Source: Vibrio aestuarianus (GTDB taxonomy: Bacteria; Pseudomonadota; Gammaproteobacteria; Enterobacterales; Vibrionaceae). Taken from it: a stretch of DNA of 64,000 nucleotides. The position numbers and the translations under genes were made by a program. The DNA lies in the NCBI RefSeq assembly GCF_012395185.1, contig NZ_JAAZTU010000005.1:1-64000 (forward strand). The letters are read 5' to 3'. Below the pieces are notes generated by a model. It was not told the DNA's origin. It did no database searches and saw nothing but the letters and a program-made list of their open reading frames with translations. Numbering within the stretch: the stretch's first letter is position 1; the number at the start of each line of letters is the position of its first letter. This document shows, one piece after another, positions 18,908 through 27,894 of the stretch.

Positions 18908-21451
18908 TCAATTAGCGATCTCGACGGTCGCTTGTACTCTCACTTCATTTTCAATTATCGCCTTCACTTCACTATATAAATCAACATCAACTTCTGGAAC
19001 AGAGAGTGATACGACTAAAGCATATCTAGCTTTAGAGTTATACCGCTCATGTGCTTTTCGTGTTTTCCACCAACCATTTGCTGGATAAATAGCAATTTTC
19101 CCTCTAGCAGCTAAATCAGCCGCACTACCGCGCCAAATATCTTTGTGGATAGAACCCTTATGGCGCTGCTGCTTTCCGATGAGCCAATTACCATCTTCAA
19201 GAGCATCTGGCTTATCTCCATCAGCCTTAGCATTTATTCTTCGCATAAATTGCGCATCTGACTCACCATGATGCTTAACATCAAATCTAAGTTGATGACT
19301 AGCATAATTGTATTTATTTAGTACGTTGCGACTTGAAGGATTAGGCTCGATAAAGTAGGAAAGAGTTATCGTTAATTCTACGTTTGCTTCACCTATTTTT
19401 AGTAATTCACCTTTCGGCCAAGGTAAATCGTGTAAGTGCATATCTTTGGTTTTAGTATCACCTGAACGAGGCTTAATAAAAGGTTGTAACTCATCCTGAA
19501 TCACCATTGAAAGTGAATTGTCAGCACTGTTAAGAGCTTTTTCCAAATTAGGTACACCATAGCCTACTTTTCTAATCAACTTAACCATATCTGATTTTTT
19601 GATGCCATCATCTCCACGTTTTACAGAAATAAGTGCATACATTGCATCAGTCCAATCAGCAGAGTGCACAGCTAAAGCTCTTACCGTTTCAGGCCAGATA
19701 TCACTGTAGTGGGACTTAACCTGTGCAGAGAATCTTGCAGCTAATGCTGTGGCAGCACTTGTTGCATGTGATGTTCTAAAATGTCTCTGCGAATAATCAT
19801 TGTTGGTTGTTAACAGGTGCAAGTCAGGTTCATTGCCGCAAAAACCATCTTCATCTCGAGCAATATTACCCCCTTCAAATACAACTTCTGGTTTGAAAGG
19901 AGCATTACTTCTGTCCCACAATAAAGATGTTGTCGAGTATGGAGACAAACTTCCACGTGGAGCTAAAGGCATTAAATCACTCGACTGAGTTAAACTATCC
20001 TTCTCAGTGAAAGCCCCAACAGTTAAAACATTCCATGCTTGTGCTGGATCATGAACATCACTCAAGTAGTTAATATTGGGGTATTCTGCGCTACCATTGA
20101 TTCTTGTGTTACCAGCACAAACAGTGAATAAACGAGGCGTCATTCCCTCTCCTGAATAATCTACCGCCAGCATATCCATAGCACTAGACCAAGAAGACGG
20201 TCTCCCCCTATCCGTTCCTTTACCTGAAGAAAGAGACATAGAAAATATGCGGGAGCGTTCAGGTTTATATATCTCCATTTCAGACACAGCGTTCGTTGTT
20301 ACTATGCCCAGCGACTTACCTGCATTGTCACCATTAAACCTCATGGTTTTAATCGATTCGAGTCTGTACCCAACAACCTCCTCATTCAAGGAACCGAGCT
20401 TTTCAGTCAAATCTCCCCACATTGCCAGCCCAGCCATCTCTGTTCCATGGCCAAGAATATCGGTTGGATCGTTATCATCGGTAATCGTTCTTTGATCTGA
20501 TAAATCTGAAAAAGGAGCAAGTAATGGATGCTGAACGTTTACTCCAGAATCAATAATACATACGTAGGGAGAACTATCAGAGTAAGAGTGTTTTAGACGC
20601 TGCAAAAGTTCGTCGGTCCATTCCTTTTGTTCATGATTATGCATCACATCAAAAAATTCAGCGGTAACCTTAGGAAAGCGAATCTCTGCCACTCTGAAAA
20701 GTAGTGAAGCATTTTCTTCCAATTTCTTTTGGCTAGTAAATACTTGAACGACTGTATGCTCTGGAAACCGTAGTTTATGCTCAGATACTCGCATATCAGC
20801 GATAGTAGCTAATCGCTTAAAATCAGATAAAATTTCTTTATAATGGTTGTGTGTCTGACGGCTCTTTCTTGGCGTGGCTAACCAAACTTCCCACCAAATA
20901 TTTTCTTCTTTATTTTCAGGAAGAAGACTTTCATCGTCTGCCCAAATAGCAGAAAAAGCCGCTCGTTTAATACTCTTTATCGAATCAATGAGTTTTTGGT
21001 GATCACCTGAATTACCATTGGAAAGTGTCCTGCGCTCTTCATATTCATTGAGTTTTTTCTGATAGAAGCTCAGTTTCCCTTCAGGCACAAAAGCAGTTGC
21101 TATTGTCGTTGTCTGCCCTTCATGTTCAACAGTTTTAACATTGTGCAACACAATACCTTGAGGATCATTTGCTAAGCTCTCTACAGCCATCATTACATCT
21201 GGGAAGCTTTCGAATTCAATCTGGATGCCAATCCCCATATTCATTTCTGAAGACGGTATGCTTGTCTTAAGGTCAGCAAAGTCATTTGCTACATTTTGAA
21301 TATCATGCCTTAACTTGGCACTATGGCTTGATCTATCTTTTGCGGGGATTTCAACTGGAGATCCACCACCTCTAGCAGGTGATGTAAACTCGTGAGGGCT
21401 AGCTGAAGAATTAAAAAAGAAGTGAGGTTTATTGAATTCGGTTCGAGCCAT
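18908..21451 (-). CDS. Subtilisin-like S8 peptidase, IetS type
   Basis: 847 aa. A non-catalytic N-terminal region of about 290 residues precedes an S8 domain with the catalytic triad in order: Asp301 (CIIDSGVNVQHP), His335 (ILGHGTEMAG) and Ser561 (FRTSHATSAAT). A C-terminal beta-rich region follows. No signal peptide, so it should act in the cytoplasm. A cytoplasmic subtilisin next to an AAA ATPase matches IetAS, first described as a plasmid incompatibility/toxin pair in Agrobacterium (IetS the toxic protease) and later reported as a phage-defence system. It starts 12 bp after the ietA stop. The role here is inferred from that architecture. Confidence 0.8.
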   Translation of the reverse strand: MARTEFNKPHFFFNSSASPHEFTSPARGGGSPVEIPAKDRSSHSAKLRHDIQNVANDFADLKTSIPSSEMNMGIGIQIEFESFPDVMMAVESLANDPQGIVLHNVKTVEHEGQTTTIATAFVPEGKLSFYQKKLNEYEERRTLSNGNSGDHQKLIDSIKSIKRAAFSAIWADDESLLPENKEENIWWEVWLATPRKSRQTHNHYKEILSDFKRLATIADMRVSEHKLRFPEHTVVQVFTSQKKLEENASLLFRVAEIRFPKVTAEFFDVMHNHEQKEWTDELLQRLKHSYSDSSPYVCIIDSGVNVQHPLLAPFSDLSDQRTITDDNDPTDILGHGTEMAGLAMWGDLTEKLGSLNEEVVGYRLESIKTMRFNGDNAGKSLGIVTTNAVSEMEIYKPERSRIFSMSLSSGKGTDRGRPSSWSSAMDMLAVDYSGEGMTPRLFTVCAGNTRINGSAEYPNINYLSDVHDPAQAWNVLTVGAFTEKDSLTQSSDLMPLAPRGSLSPYSTTSLLWDRSNAPFKPEVVFEGGNIARDEDGFCGNEPDLHLLTTNNDYSQRHFRTSHATSAATALAARFSAQVKSHYSDIWPETVRALAVHSADWTDAMYALISVKRGDDGIKKSDMVKLIRKVGYGVPNLEKALNSADNSLSMVIQDELQPFIKPRSGDTKTKDMHLHDLPWPKGELLKIGEANVELTITLSYFIEPNPSSRNVLNKYNYASHQLRFDVKHHGESDAQFMRRINAKADGDKPDALEDGNWLIGKQQRHKGSIHKDIWRGSAADLAARGKIAIYPANGWWKTRKAHERYNSKARYALVVSLSVPEVDVDLYSEVKAIIENEVRVQATVEIAN

Positions 21452-21463
21452 TAAAGTTCCTTC

Positions 21464-22636
21464 TTACTCCATAAAGTGTTGGCTGATGCTTTTCCTATCT
21501 TCTACTGCTTGCTGAAGCATACTAATCGTAATGAAATTATGGTCATTAATAAGCATTTCTTTGATTGCATCATTGGCAGCCAAAGTAATTTCTGCATTGC
21601 TCAGGCCTTCAGACATAGAAGGAAGTTTCTTCCAAGAGAAGTTTTTAGCAACATATGGCTTTAAGCGACTTTTAAACAACTGGACAATTTCATCTTCAGA
21701 AGGTAGTTGGTATTTAATTACATCATCAAAGCGCCTAAACAAAGCGTGATCAAGCGCTTCTAAATGGTTAGTCGCACAGACGATGACACTGTTAGAGCTA
21801 TCTTGCTCTATCATTTGTAAAAAACTATTTAAAATACGTCTCGCTTCACCGACATCGTTATTAGAACCACGATGTGAACCCAGAGCATCAAACTCATCAA
21901 AAAAGTAAACTCCTCTTACTTCTCGAATCGTATCAAAAATCTGTCGTAATTTAGCTGACGACTCACCTAAATACTTAGTGATAACTGCATCTAGACGCAC
22001 TTCAAACAAAGGAAAATTGAGCTCACCAGCAAGAACGGAAGCAGTGAACGTCTTCCCTGTGCCCGGTTTACCAGCTAGCAGTAACTTGCGGCGAGGGGAA
22101 AGACCATGATTTTTTAGCGTAATCAAGTGTTTCTGCTCTCTAACCAATCTTTCCAGTTTTTCTTTCACTGCGGGATTAACGATCAAGTCTGAAAACCTAA
22201 GTGTTGGATGACTTGTTGTTAATAAGCCAGAAGAATCCTTCACACTGCTTGCAATGGACACCGGTAAATTTTTTGCGCTATTTTTCTTTGCTTTTTCAAC
22301 TAATAACTTAAGCTCTTGTGCGAGCTTATCATGTCCATTTCTAGCTTCGTGCGCCGCAACCTGAAGCGCGACAGATAAAAATCTGTCGTCATCTTTGTCT
22401 ATATGCGATTGCATCAATGCTTTAATTTGAGTAGAACTAGCCATGAAAATTCGGTCATAAATTGGTGTATAAGCGTTCAAATTGTACATGAAATGGTGGC
22501 TTTCATCCATAAAGATTAAAGTGTTCAGACTCACACGAATCCTACTTTTATCTAGTGTTTCCAGTTCCAGTACCTTACCCAGTGTAAAATGATTCACACA
22601 CCAATCACTGACCTCAACCCAAAAATCTTCAGGCAT
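21464..22636 (-). CDS. AAA ATPase, IetA type
   Basis: 390 aa. An N-terminal helical region (about 1-140) precedes one AAA module: Walker A AGKPGTGKT (189-196), Walker B VYFFDEFDAL (Asp247/Glu248), sensor-1 Asn290 (VCATNHLE), arginine fingers Arg301-302 and a helical lid. In IetAS the ATPase restrains the partner protease. It is the first gene of the unit, with only 47 bp separating it from the divergent radC, so their promoters must overlap. No clear ribosome site is seen at this ATG. Confidence 0.8.
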   Translation of the reverse strand: MPEDFWVEVSDWCVNHFTLGKVLELETLDKSRIRVSLNTLIFMDESHHFMYNLNAYTPIYDRIFMASSTQIKALMQSHIDKDDDRFLSVALQVAAHEARNGHDKLAQELKLLVEKAKKNSAKNLPVSIASSVKDSSGLLTTSHPTLRFSDLIVNPAVKEKLERLVREQKHLITLKNHGLSPRRKLLLAGKPGTGKTFTASVLAGELNFPLFEVRLDAVITKYLGESSAKLRQIFDTIREVRGVYFFDEFDALGSHRGSNNDVGEARRILNSFLQMIEQDSSNSVIVCATNHLEALDHALFRRFDDVIKYQLPSEDEIVQLFKSRLKPYVAKNFSWKKLPSMSEGLSNAEITLAANDAIKEMLINDHNFITISMLQQAVEDRKSISQHFME

Positions 22637-22683
22637 ATGTCATCAATGTGAATACCCATCATTGATTCCGACAGGAGCTTGAA

Positions 22684-23157
22684 ATGAATCCCAAAACTTC
22701 CGATTACCAAAAGCAGCAACGCTATCAGGAAAACGAAATCCTAGAGCATGCCGCTGAGATACTAGCAACACGCTACGTGCGTGGTGATGCCCTAACTAAC
22801 CCTGATGCCACTAAAGAGTATGTGCGCTGTAAGCTAGGTAGCCATGAGCGTGAAGTGTTTGCCTTATTGTTACTGGATAACCAAAACCGACTGATTGAGT
22901 TTAAAGAGCTGTTTCATGGAACAATCGATGCGGCCAGTGTCTATCCACGTGAAGTGGTGAAAGCGGTATTAGAAGTGAATGCAGCAGCAGTGATATTTGC
23001 GCACAACCATCCATCTGGAGACTCAACACCGTCTCAAGCCGATAGACGCATAACCGAAAGACTCAAAGACGCTTTAGCGCTGGTGGATGTCCGCGTTCTT
23101 GACCACATCGTGACAGGCGATACCTGCACCTCGTTTGCTGAAAGGGGGTGGTTATGA
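22684..23157 (+). CDS. RadC-like JAB/MPN metalloprotease-fold protein
   Basis: 157 aa with a complete JAMM motif: the upstream Glu (FKELFHG) and [14 protein letters not shown] supplying the His-x-His and Asp zinc ligands. Family members are frequent on genomic islands and prophages; despite the name, a direct role in DNA repair is not established. It lacks the N-terminal helix-hairpin-helix part of chromosomal RadC, as island copies do. A CAGGAG site precedes the ATG. VSP-II encodes an equivalent protein followed by DUF2787 genes, as here. Confidence 0.85.
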   Translation: MNPKTSDYQKQQRYQENEILEHAAEILATRYVRGDALTNPDATKEYVRCKLGSHEREVFALLLLDNQNRLIEFKELFHGTIDAASVYPREVVKAVLEVNAAAVIFAHNHPSGDSTPSQADRRITERLKDALALVDVRVLDHIVTGDTCTSFAERGWL

Positions 23158-23591
23158 TTGAACAACATTATGGTGAGCTGTGCATTGATGATGCGTTACA
23201 TGCGTCACTGGAAGCGCTTTTGAATAGATACAACATCTCGGATAACGCAGAACGACTCGTGTTGAACTGCCGCCAAATGAGTTACTACCGACATCGACAA
23301 GGTTTACATCCCATTGAGGTACAGCTTAAACGTGAGTCAACCTCAAGCCCTTGGCTGGTGGTGTTCTTTGCCAGCTTCTCTTATCCCGATGACAACAGCA
23401 CAACCGTTGAACCTGAGTTGTACTTTCACCTTGCTAATCGCTGGTGCTATCAACCCGATGTGGGGAGTACTGATTTATCCCACCCAGAGGTACAAGAGCT
23501 GCTCTCGGTCTGGATGAAAGCCTTTGCTCGTCACCTTTCCAGAAACGTCTTTGATGACGTGCAACTGACAATGGTCGGCACGTTCAACTAA
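23154..23591 (+). CDS. DUF2787 protein (first copy)
   Basis: 145 aa, function unknown. Its ATG overlaps the radC TGA by four bases (ATGA) behind a strong AAAGGGGG site, so the two are translationally coupled; an upstream in-frame GTG (23148) is less likely. It has the family pattern: [22 protein letters not shown], a FASFSYPD strand and a C-terminal helical end. DUF2787 genes follow radC on VSP-II and related Vibrio islands. It is related to the next gene, probably an old duplication. Confidence 0.75.
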   Translation: MIEQHYGELCIDDALHASLEALLNRYNISDNAERLVLNCRQMSYYRHRQGLHPIEVQLKRESTSSPWLVVFFASFSYPDDNSTTVEPELYFHLANRWCYQPDVGSTDLSHPEVQELLSVWMKAFARHLSRNVFDDVQLTMVGTFN

Positions 23592-23641
23592 ATCCTAATC
23601 TCTCATTTCTTATTTGAATCCTGAAACAAGGAGGACTCACT

Positions 23642-24085
23642 ATGTCCAAATTAACCTTCACAGCATCATCACTACCTGTATCGAAGAAACTGCATAAGCT
23701 GTTAAGTGAGCAACTCACCGCTCATTTGCTGAGTAATGAAGCACTGACCACCAGCCGTTATCTGGTGTTTAACTTTCGCGATAAAAGTTACAGCGCGGAT
23801 GAAGGCGGCTTCCACCCGGTTGAGATGGCGATTTGCCAAACCTCAACAGGGGAATGGAGTATTGAGTACATCACCGACTTTGCTTATATGGGAAACTACT
23901 ATCCAGAGTTAGAGCGCAATTTGGATTTTGATTTTCGGGTTGGACAGTTCTTTGTAGCCTATCGTGGCTGGCTACCAATACAGGGTAGCCGTGATGCCAA
24001 AGAGCTGTATCAACTATGGGAGAATAATTTTCTTGCCTATGTTGATATGGACGCTTACAACGAGATAGCCGTCACCCCGCAATAA
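23642..24085 (+). CDS. DUF2787 protein (second copy)
   Basis: 147 aa, closer to the typical DUF2787 form: YLVFNFRDKSYSADEGGFHPVEM, then ITDFAYMGNYYPELERNLDFDF and GQFFVAYRGWLPI. Function unknown. It begins 50 bp after the first copy, behind an AAGGAGG site. No signal peptide or membrane segment, so cytoplasmic. The pair probably belongs to the island's maintenance backbone rather than its cargo, judging by its recurrence on VSP-II-like elements. Confidence 0.8.
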   Translation: MSKLTFTASSLPVSKKLHKLLSEQLTAHLLSNEALTTSRYLVFNFRDKSYSADEGGFHPVEMAICQTSTGEWSIEYITDFAYMGNYYPELERNLDFDFRVGQFFVAYRGWLPIQGSRDAKELYQLWENNFLAYVDMDAYNEIAVTPQ

Positions 24086-24088
24086 CTC

Positions 24089-24265
24089 ATGACTTCCCTT
24101 CTTCTACAAATCATCAAACTTGTCACTACCCTCATTACGCTAATCTCCCTTTCCCCGTTCTTCGGTGCTATTGGAACCCTATCCACTTTAGGTTTTCTGG
24201 TGGTGCTGTTGATTGGGTTATTGGCAGCCATTGCTGAGCTCAGTGATAAGCATAGGCCTCGTTAA
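24089..24265 (+). CDS. Small two-helix membrane protein, 58 aa
   Basis: An ATG three bases after the DUF2787 stop opens a 58-codon frame almost wholly hydrophobic: two transmembrane segments (about 4-24 and 26-50) split by SPFFG, and a short charged tail SDKHRPR. No strong ribosome site, but a tight gap to the upstream gene suggests coupling. It resembles no family I can name; a short holin-like or regulatory membrane peptide is conceivable. Confidence 0.5.
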   Translation: MTSLLLQIIKLVTTLITLISLSPFFGAIGTLSTLGFLVVLLIGLLAAIAELSDKHRPR

Positions 24266-24317
24266 TGTTAATCGGCTCACGCTTTGGTGATGCCGATTGA
24301 TGCTGTTTTCACCGTTG

Positions 24318-24363
24318 GACATTATGTGTCTGACCCACCTCTATTCTCCCGACATTAAATGTC
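24318..24363. promoter_or_regulatory. Paired palindromic operators before the WYL regulator
   Basis: GACATTATGTGTC (24318-24330) and GACATTAAATGTC (24351-24363) are near-identical 13-bp inverted repeats with centres 33 bp apart, close to three helical turns. They end 40 bp before the regulator's ATG. The likely ligand is the WYL/HTH protein itself (autoregulation); this is inferred from position. Confidence 0.55.
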
Positions 24364-24403
24364 CGACTCCGGTGTGGAGCTTTGATGTATTGAGAGCGTA
24401 GTC

Positions 24404-25171
24404 ATGAGCAATAAAACCAGCATTGAAGGGTTATCCGCTTTGCTGCACACGCTGATGCTTATTCCTCAACATCGATGGATTACTGTTAGGGAGTTGCAGC
24501 AGCAGTTAGCCCTACTCGATATCCACCGCACCACGCGCAGCATTAAACGCTACCTCGATGACATCATTGTGGACGTGTTTAACGTGGAGTGTGATTCGAT
24601 GAGCATGCCCCATGTTTATCGGAAAACCTCAGAGCAATTACTGAAGCTCAACAAACAGGAAATGCTCTATTGGCAACTGACCAACAAGTACTTACTGCCG
24701 CTGGTTCCTGATGCACTGAATTATGGGCAAGGGTGCTCCTCGGAGAGAGACAAACCCTTGTCCCATATAGGTTCAGCACATTCAAAAGAGCAAGCATGGT
24801 TAGCCAAAGTACATGTAGCTTTGCCCACTATTCGCGAGTGGAGTGACGAGCAACGGCAAGTGTTAAATGCAGTACACACGGCATTACTCAACAACCGTAT
24901 GCTCAAGATATCTAGCCAAGTATTGCAGCAAGAGAAGGCGCTCATTGAGCCACTGGGACTCTCGGTTCAGTGTGACGCGCTCTTGCTGCTCTTTCGATTA
25001 TCCGGTCAACACACGATACGCACCCTCGCCTTGCCTTTGATTGATGAGGCAAGTGTATCGACGTTTTCTTTTACCTATCCGACTGATTTTAATCTTGAGC
25101 GGTTCATGCGTGAACACGATGGAATCAGTACGCCTGAATTTTACTCACCGATAAGGAGAGCACCGTTATGA
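24404..25171 (+). CDS. WYL-type HTH transcriptional regulator
   Basis: 255 aa. An N-terminal winged helix-turn-helix (about 15-65: ITVRELQQQLALLDIHRTTRSIKRYL) and a C-terminal domain (about 160-250) in the position and strand pattern of a WYL ligand-sensing domain (EPLGLSVQCDALLLLFRL). WYL regulators such as BrxR and CapW control defence operons, and an equivalent gene exists on VSP-II. Its targets are unknown; two palindromes upstream suggest self-control. The following lipoprotein gene overlaps it by four bases. Confidence 0.7.
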   Translation: MSNKTSIEGLSALLHTLMLIPQHRWITVRELQQQLALLDIHRTTRSIKRYLDDIIVDVFNVECDSMSMPHVYRKTSEQLLKLNKQEMLYWQLTNKYLLPLVPDALNYGQGCSSERDKPLSHIGSAHSKEQAWLAKVHVALPTIREWSDEQRQVLNAVHTALLNNRMLKISSQVLQQEKALIEPLGLSVQCDALLLLFRLSGQHTIRTLALPLIDEASVSTFSFTYPTDFNLERFMREHDGISTPEFYSPIRRAPL

Positions 25172-25536
25172 CATTAATCAACACCCTATTCAGATACACT
25201 GCTATGACCATCCTATTTATTGGACTCACCGCTTGTGGCGACCAAGACGAAACTCAAGCAACAAAGGCAGATATTGAAGTGTCGATATCGACTAACTCGC
25301 ACTGGGGAACATTGGTCTTTGACCTGCAAGCCATCACCGACAACACCGTAATTAGCAATGTGATCATTAACCGTGGCAACTGCCGATTACCCGCAGGTAC
25401 AGCCTCAGAGCTATCAAGAAACATTTCATTGCAGTTCGGCCAAACCTACACCGGATACAGCAACAACTGCACTGTAGACAACGTGAAAGAAATCGAAGTC
25501 ACCTCTAGTGCTGGCACCTTTGTCTACACCTTCTAA
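25168..25536 (+). CDS. Small lipoprotein
   Basis: 122 aa with a lipoprotein signal ending GLTAC (Cys about residue 23), then an acidic linker and a beta-rich domain with two further Cys (NRGNCRLPAG and YSNNCTVDN), which could form a disulphide in the periplasm. Start by ATGA overlap with the WYL gene. No family recognised. Secreted small proteins after a regulator are an odd fit for a defence role; a surface-exclusion or envelope function is possible but unsupported. Confidence 0.65.
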   Translation: MTLINTLFRYTAMTILFIGLTACGDQDETQATKADIEVSISTNSHWGTLVFDLQAITDNTVISNVIINRGNCRLPAGTASELSRNISLQFGQTYTGYSNNCTVDNVKEIEVTSSAGTFVYTF

Positions 25537-25583
25537 CTTTCAATTCCCAAATAACACACTCAACCAACTCGTAAGGATCAACT

Positions 25584-25811
25584 ATGAACAAGTCATCTCT
25601 ACTCATCACAACAGCATTAGCTTTCTCAACATCTTCCGCCTTTGCTGGTGGAACACTGGGTGGCAACCCATCCGCGGATTCGGGAGCCGTAAACGTCAGT
25701 GTAGGTAAATGCACTCAATACAAAATGGATGTAAAAGCGGCTCAACAGGACGGTAAGGACACATCGACCATCACAGTGCCTAAAGGCTGTGAAGCAGTCA
25801 AAGAAAAGTAA
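25584..25811 (+). CDS. Small secreted protein, 75 aa
   Basis: A Sec signal peptide (MNKSSLLITTALAFSTSSAFA, cleavage after AFA) leads a mature peptide of about 54 residues with two Cys (GKCTQYKM, PKGCEAV). Function unknown. A TAAGGA site precedes the ATG. The last 15 codons and the following terminator recur, diverged, at 31762-31865 as part of a rearrangement scar. Confidence 0.65.
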   Translation: MNKSSLLITTALAFSTSSAFAGGTLGGNPSADSGAVNVSVGKCTQYKMDVKAAQQDGKDTSTITVPKGCEAVKEK

Positions 25812-25875
25812 TACCTACCACAAGCGACGGTAAAAAACGACAATGGGGAGCAATTACGATCCCCATTCTTTTTTT
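25767..25875 (+). repeat. Direct repeat, copy 1: small-ORF tail plus terminator
   Basis: The coding tail (TIT...KEK-stop) and the downstream GGTAAAAAACGACAATGGGGAG block match 31762-31865. The two copies differ at scattered bases (PKGCEAV here, SEGSEAS there), so they are related alleles rather than a recent duplication. Confidence 0.75.
25842..25875 (+). terminator. Terminator after the secreted-protein gene
   Basis: AATGGGGA pairs with TCCCCATT around a 10-nt loop, followed by a run of seven T. It closes the radC-to-secreted-protein series. Confidence 0.85.
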
Positions 25876-26194
25876 GCTTCTATACCTAAGCTTCCCATCT
25901 AAAACACTTTTGGACAAAAATGAGTTTAATAGAGTCATGTATTAACACTTTGTGAATTACCTCAGGTATGTAAAACTCCAACGGGCAAAAGGCAAAACTT
26001 GACCCTAGTCACTTATAGTTCTCTAAATTATATGTCGCCAGTTGATTATGCCAATCTAGCGGCCTAAACATAGAAAACTTCATCGAGATAGTGCTATTAA
26101 TCTTGGGGAAAGGTCATAACAAGTTTAAGTCTATATATGCTTTGTTTCATAATGGGTTAAGTTTGGCTTTGGTATATCAGCCCAGAGGTGGAAA
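25876..26194. other. Intergenic stretch before the HEPN gene
   Basis: This AT-rich gap of about 320 bases has no credible ORF or RNA gene on either strand. It must hold the promoter of the HEPN gene (an AGAGGTGG site lies just before its ATG), but no clear -35/-10 pair stands out. Confidence 0.5.
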
Positions 26195-27646
26195 ATGCAC
26201 GTAACAATTGTTAATGAACCAAAAGAACCGCTCCCAGAAAAAAATGATTATCGGCTGTTAGTAAAAAATGGCTTAAAGGTAGTTGAGAAGTATGACACGT
26301 CTGATCAGGTTTTTAGTAATAGTGAGATATTTAGCACTAGTATGAGAGCGGTTTTTGATGGCTTACAATCTGCAGACGAGATGAACTGGTCAGGTGACTA
26401 CATAAAGTTATATCACTTTCACAACCAAATAATTAATAGACCCAATATTAACGACATCATAAATGGTGAAGCTCTACCATGCAGTAAGCATAATCAAGTC
26501 TGTTATGTTTACAGCAATTTAAGAGCTACTTTAATTCAGTATTACTTAGGCGATTGTACTAAGTTGGATCTCCATAATGCTGTCGTTCAGCTCGAGCTCT
26601 GGGCATCAAAAGTAAAGACAAATGACGAGTTTGACGACCAAGTACGTAAATACATACGGTTATCTAGAGAAGCCCTGAAAGGTCTGTCCCCTTACTACAT
26701 AATTAAGTTTAAGTTCGCATTCTCTCTTCCAATACCTGATGGTGAGTACGAGGTTAACACCCAACACTTGCAAACATTCACGGTTAAATCATTTTCAGAC
26801 TCCACGTTAGTCTCAAAAGTCGGTGACAGATTTTTCTCAGAGATATCACTAAAGATGACTGGGTATACTGTTACTGATAGGCATTGGTGTGGACCATGTA
26901 TTGATGGGCAAACGGAAGTTCATACAGATTTCTGTTTAAATTTTATCAATGAATTAATATTAAAGATCAAAATTGCAGAACCTACTGTGAGAATAGCGGA
27001 GTTGGCCGAAGATGATCTCGGAAACGTGTCCATTGAGCAGTATACACATAATAATGAGCGCCTAAACAGTACATTACATTTCAGTATGGGAAGCTTATCT
27101 GTCGCGAGCATTCTGTCGAAGCAAGTCTTAAACCCAGAACAAATCGATAATGTTTTAACTAGCGAAAGTTTGCGTCTTTTTGAAAAGCTTCATGGCCAAG
27201 CTTGTATTGCGAGAGATAGAGGTGAAGATGTTAAAGCCTTCTATATATTGAATTCTGCTTTGGAGTCAGCGATTGCATACTATTTAGATAAACTGGCTAA
27301 TGAGTCGCAAAAGATGCCAGAATTGACTGAATTTTTAGAAGGGCGTTCTAAATGTTTGGACTGCGAACTATTCACTGTGTCTGAATTGCAAGAGCCACCG
27401 CATGGGAATATGGTTCCTTCTATATCGGCACAGATTAAGTTTCTAAGTAATATATCGACAGTAACTGGTGCTCAAAGAAAAAGGCTTAACTCTTGTGTTT
27501 ATAAAGTGAAAGGGCAGGATGTCAGAAATGATTTAGTTCATGGGAGGATAGCCACTGTACCTAAAGATAATTTGTACCAAGCATTTGAAGCGTATGTTTC
27601 TTGTGTGGATATATTGAGTGTGTTGACGCCTTTGGAAAACAACTAA
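26195..27646 (+). CDS. HEPN-domain protein (Apea-like), candidate abortive-infection RNase
   Basis: 483 aa, single gene. The C-terminal part (about 325-483) is helical and ends with VRNDLVHGR, an Arg444-x4-His449 motif, the catalytic signature of HEPN RNases, in the arrangement seen in Apea-like HEPN proteins; NSALESAIAYYLDKLA is a typical preceding helix. The N-terminal 320 residues carry no motif I know and include a beta-rich section (about 170-230). HEPN proteins commonly cut RNA in toxin and phage-defence systems. No antitoxin gene is adjacent, so regulation would be internal or by an unseen trigger. Confidence 0.65.
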   Translation: MHVTIVNEPKEPLPEKNDYRLLVKNGLKVVEKYDTSDQVFSNSEIFSTSMRAVFDGLQSADEMNWSGDYIKLYHFHNQIINRPNINDIINGEALPCSKHNQVCYVYSNLRATLIQYYLGDCTKLDLHNAVVQLELWASKVKTNDEFDDQVRKYIRLSREALKGLSPYYIIKFKFAFSLPIPDGEYEVNTQHLQTFTVKSFSDSTLVSKVGDRFFSEISLKMTGYTVTDRHWCGPCIDGQTEVHTDFCLNFINELILKIKIAEPTVRIAELAEDDLGNVSIEQYTHNNERLNSTLHFSMGSLSVASILSKQVLNPEQIDNVLTSESLRLFEKLHGQACIARDRGEDVKAFYILNSALESAIAYYLDKLANESQKMPELTEFLEGRSKCLDCELFTVSELQEPPHGNMVPSISAQIKFLSNISTVTGAQRKRLNSCVYKVKGQDVRNDLVHGRIATVPKDNLYQAFEAYVSCVDILSVLTPLENN

Positions 27647-27807
27647 TGCAAATGGGTATTAAAGAAAGTGACTAGGCTCAGGTCTTGCTTTTGGCCCCAT
27701 TAGCTTAAGTATTCAAAAATCAGAATTCCATCATTCGCTCTGATACAAGTTTGTCTGATACAAGTTGCAACTCATTTGGGGGACAGAAATGAGTTATATG
27801 TTTAGCT

Positions 27808-27853
27808 AAACACAGATTAGTAGAAATAAGGCTATCTCTACTAATCTGTGTTT
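27808..27853. terminator. Perfect 17-bp hairpin between convergent genes
   Basis: AAACACAGATTAGTAGA and its exact reverse complement flank a 12-nt loop (27825-27836), ending in TTT on both strands. It sits between the convergent HEPN and nuclease genes and would serve both as a bidirectional terminator. The stem is unusually long and perfect. Confidence 0.7.
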
Positions 27854-27894
27854 CAGTTCCACAAAGAGAGCGCAAAAGTCTTCGACTTTACTAT

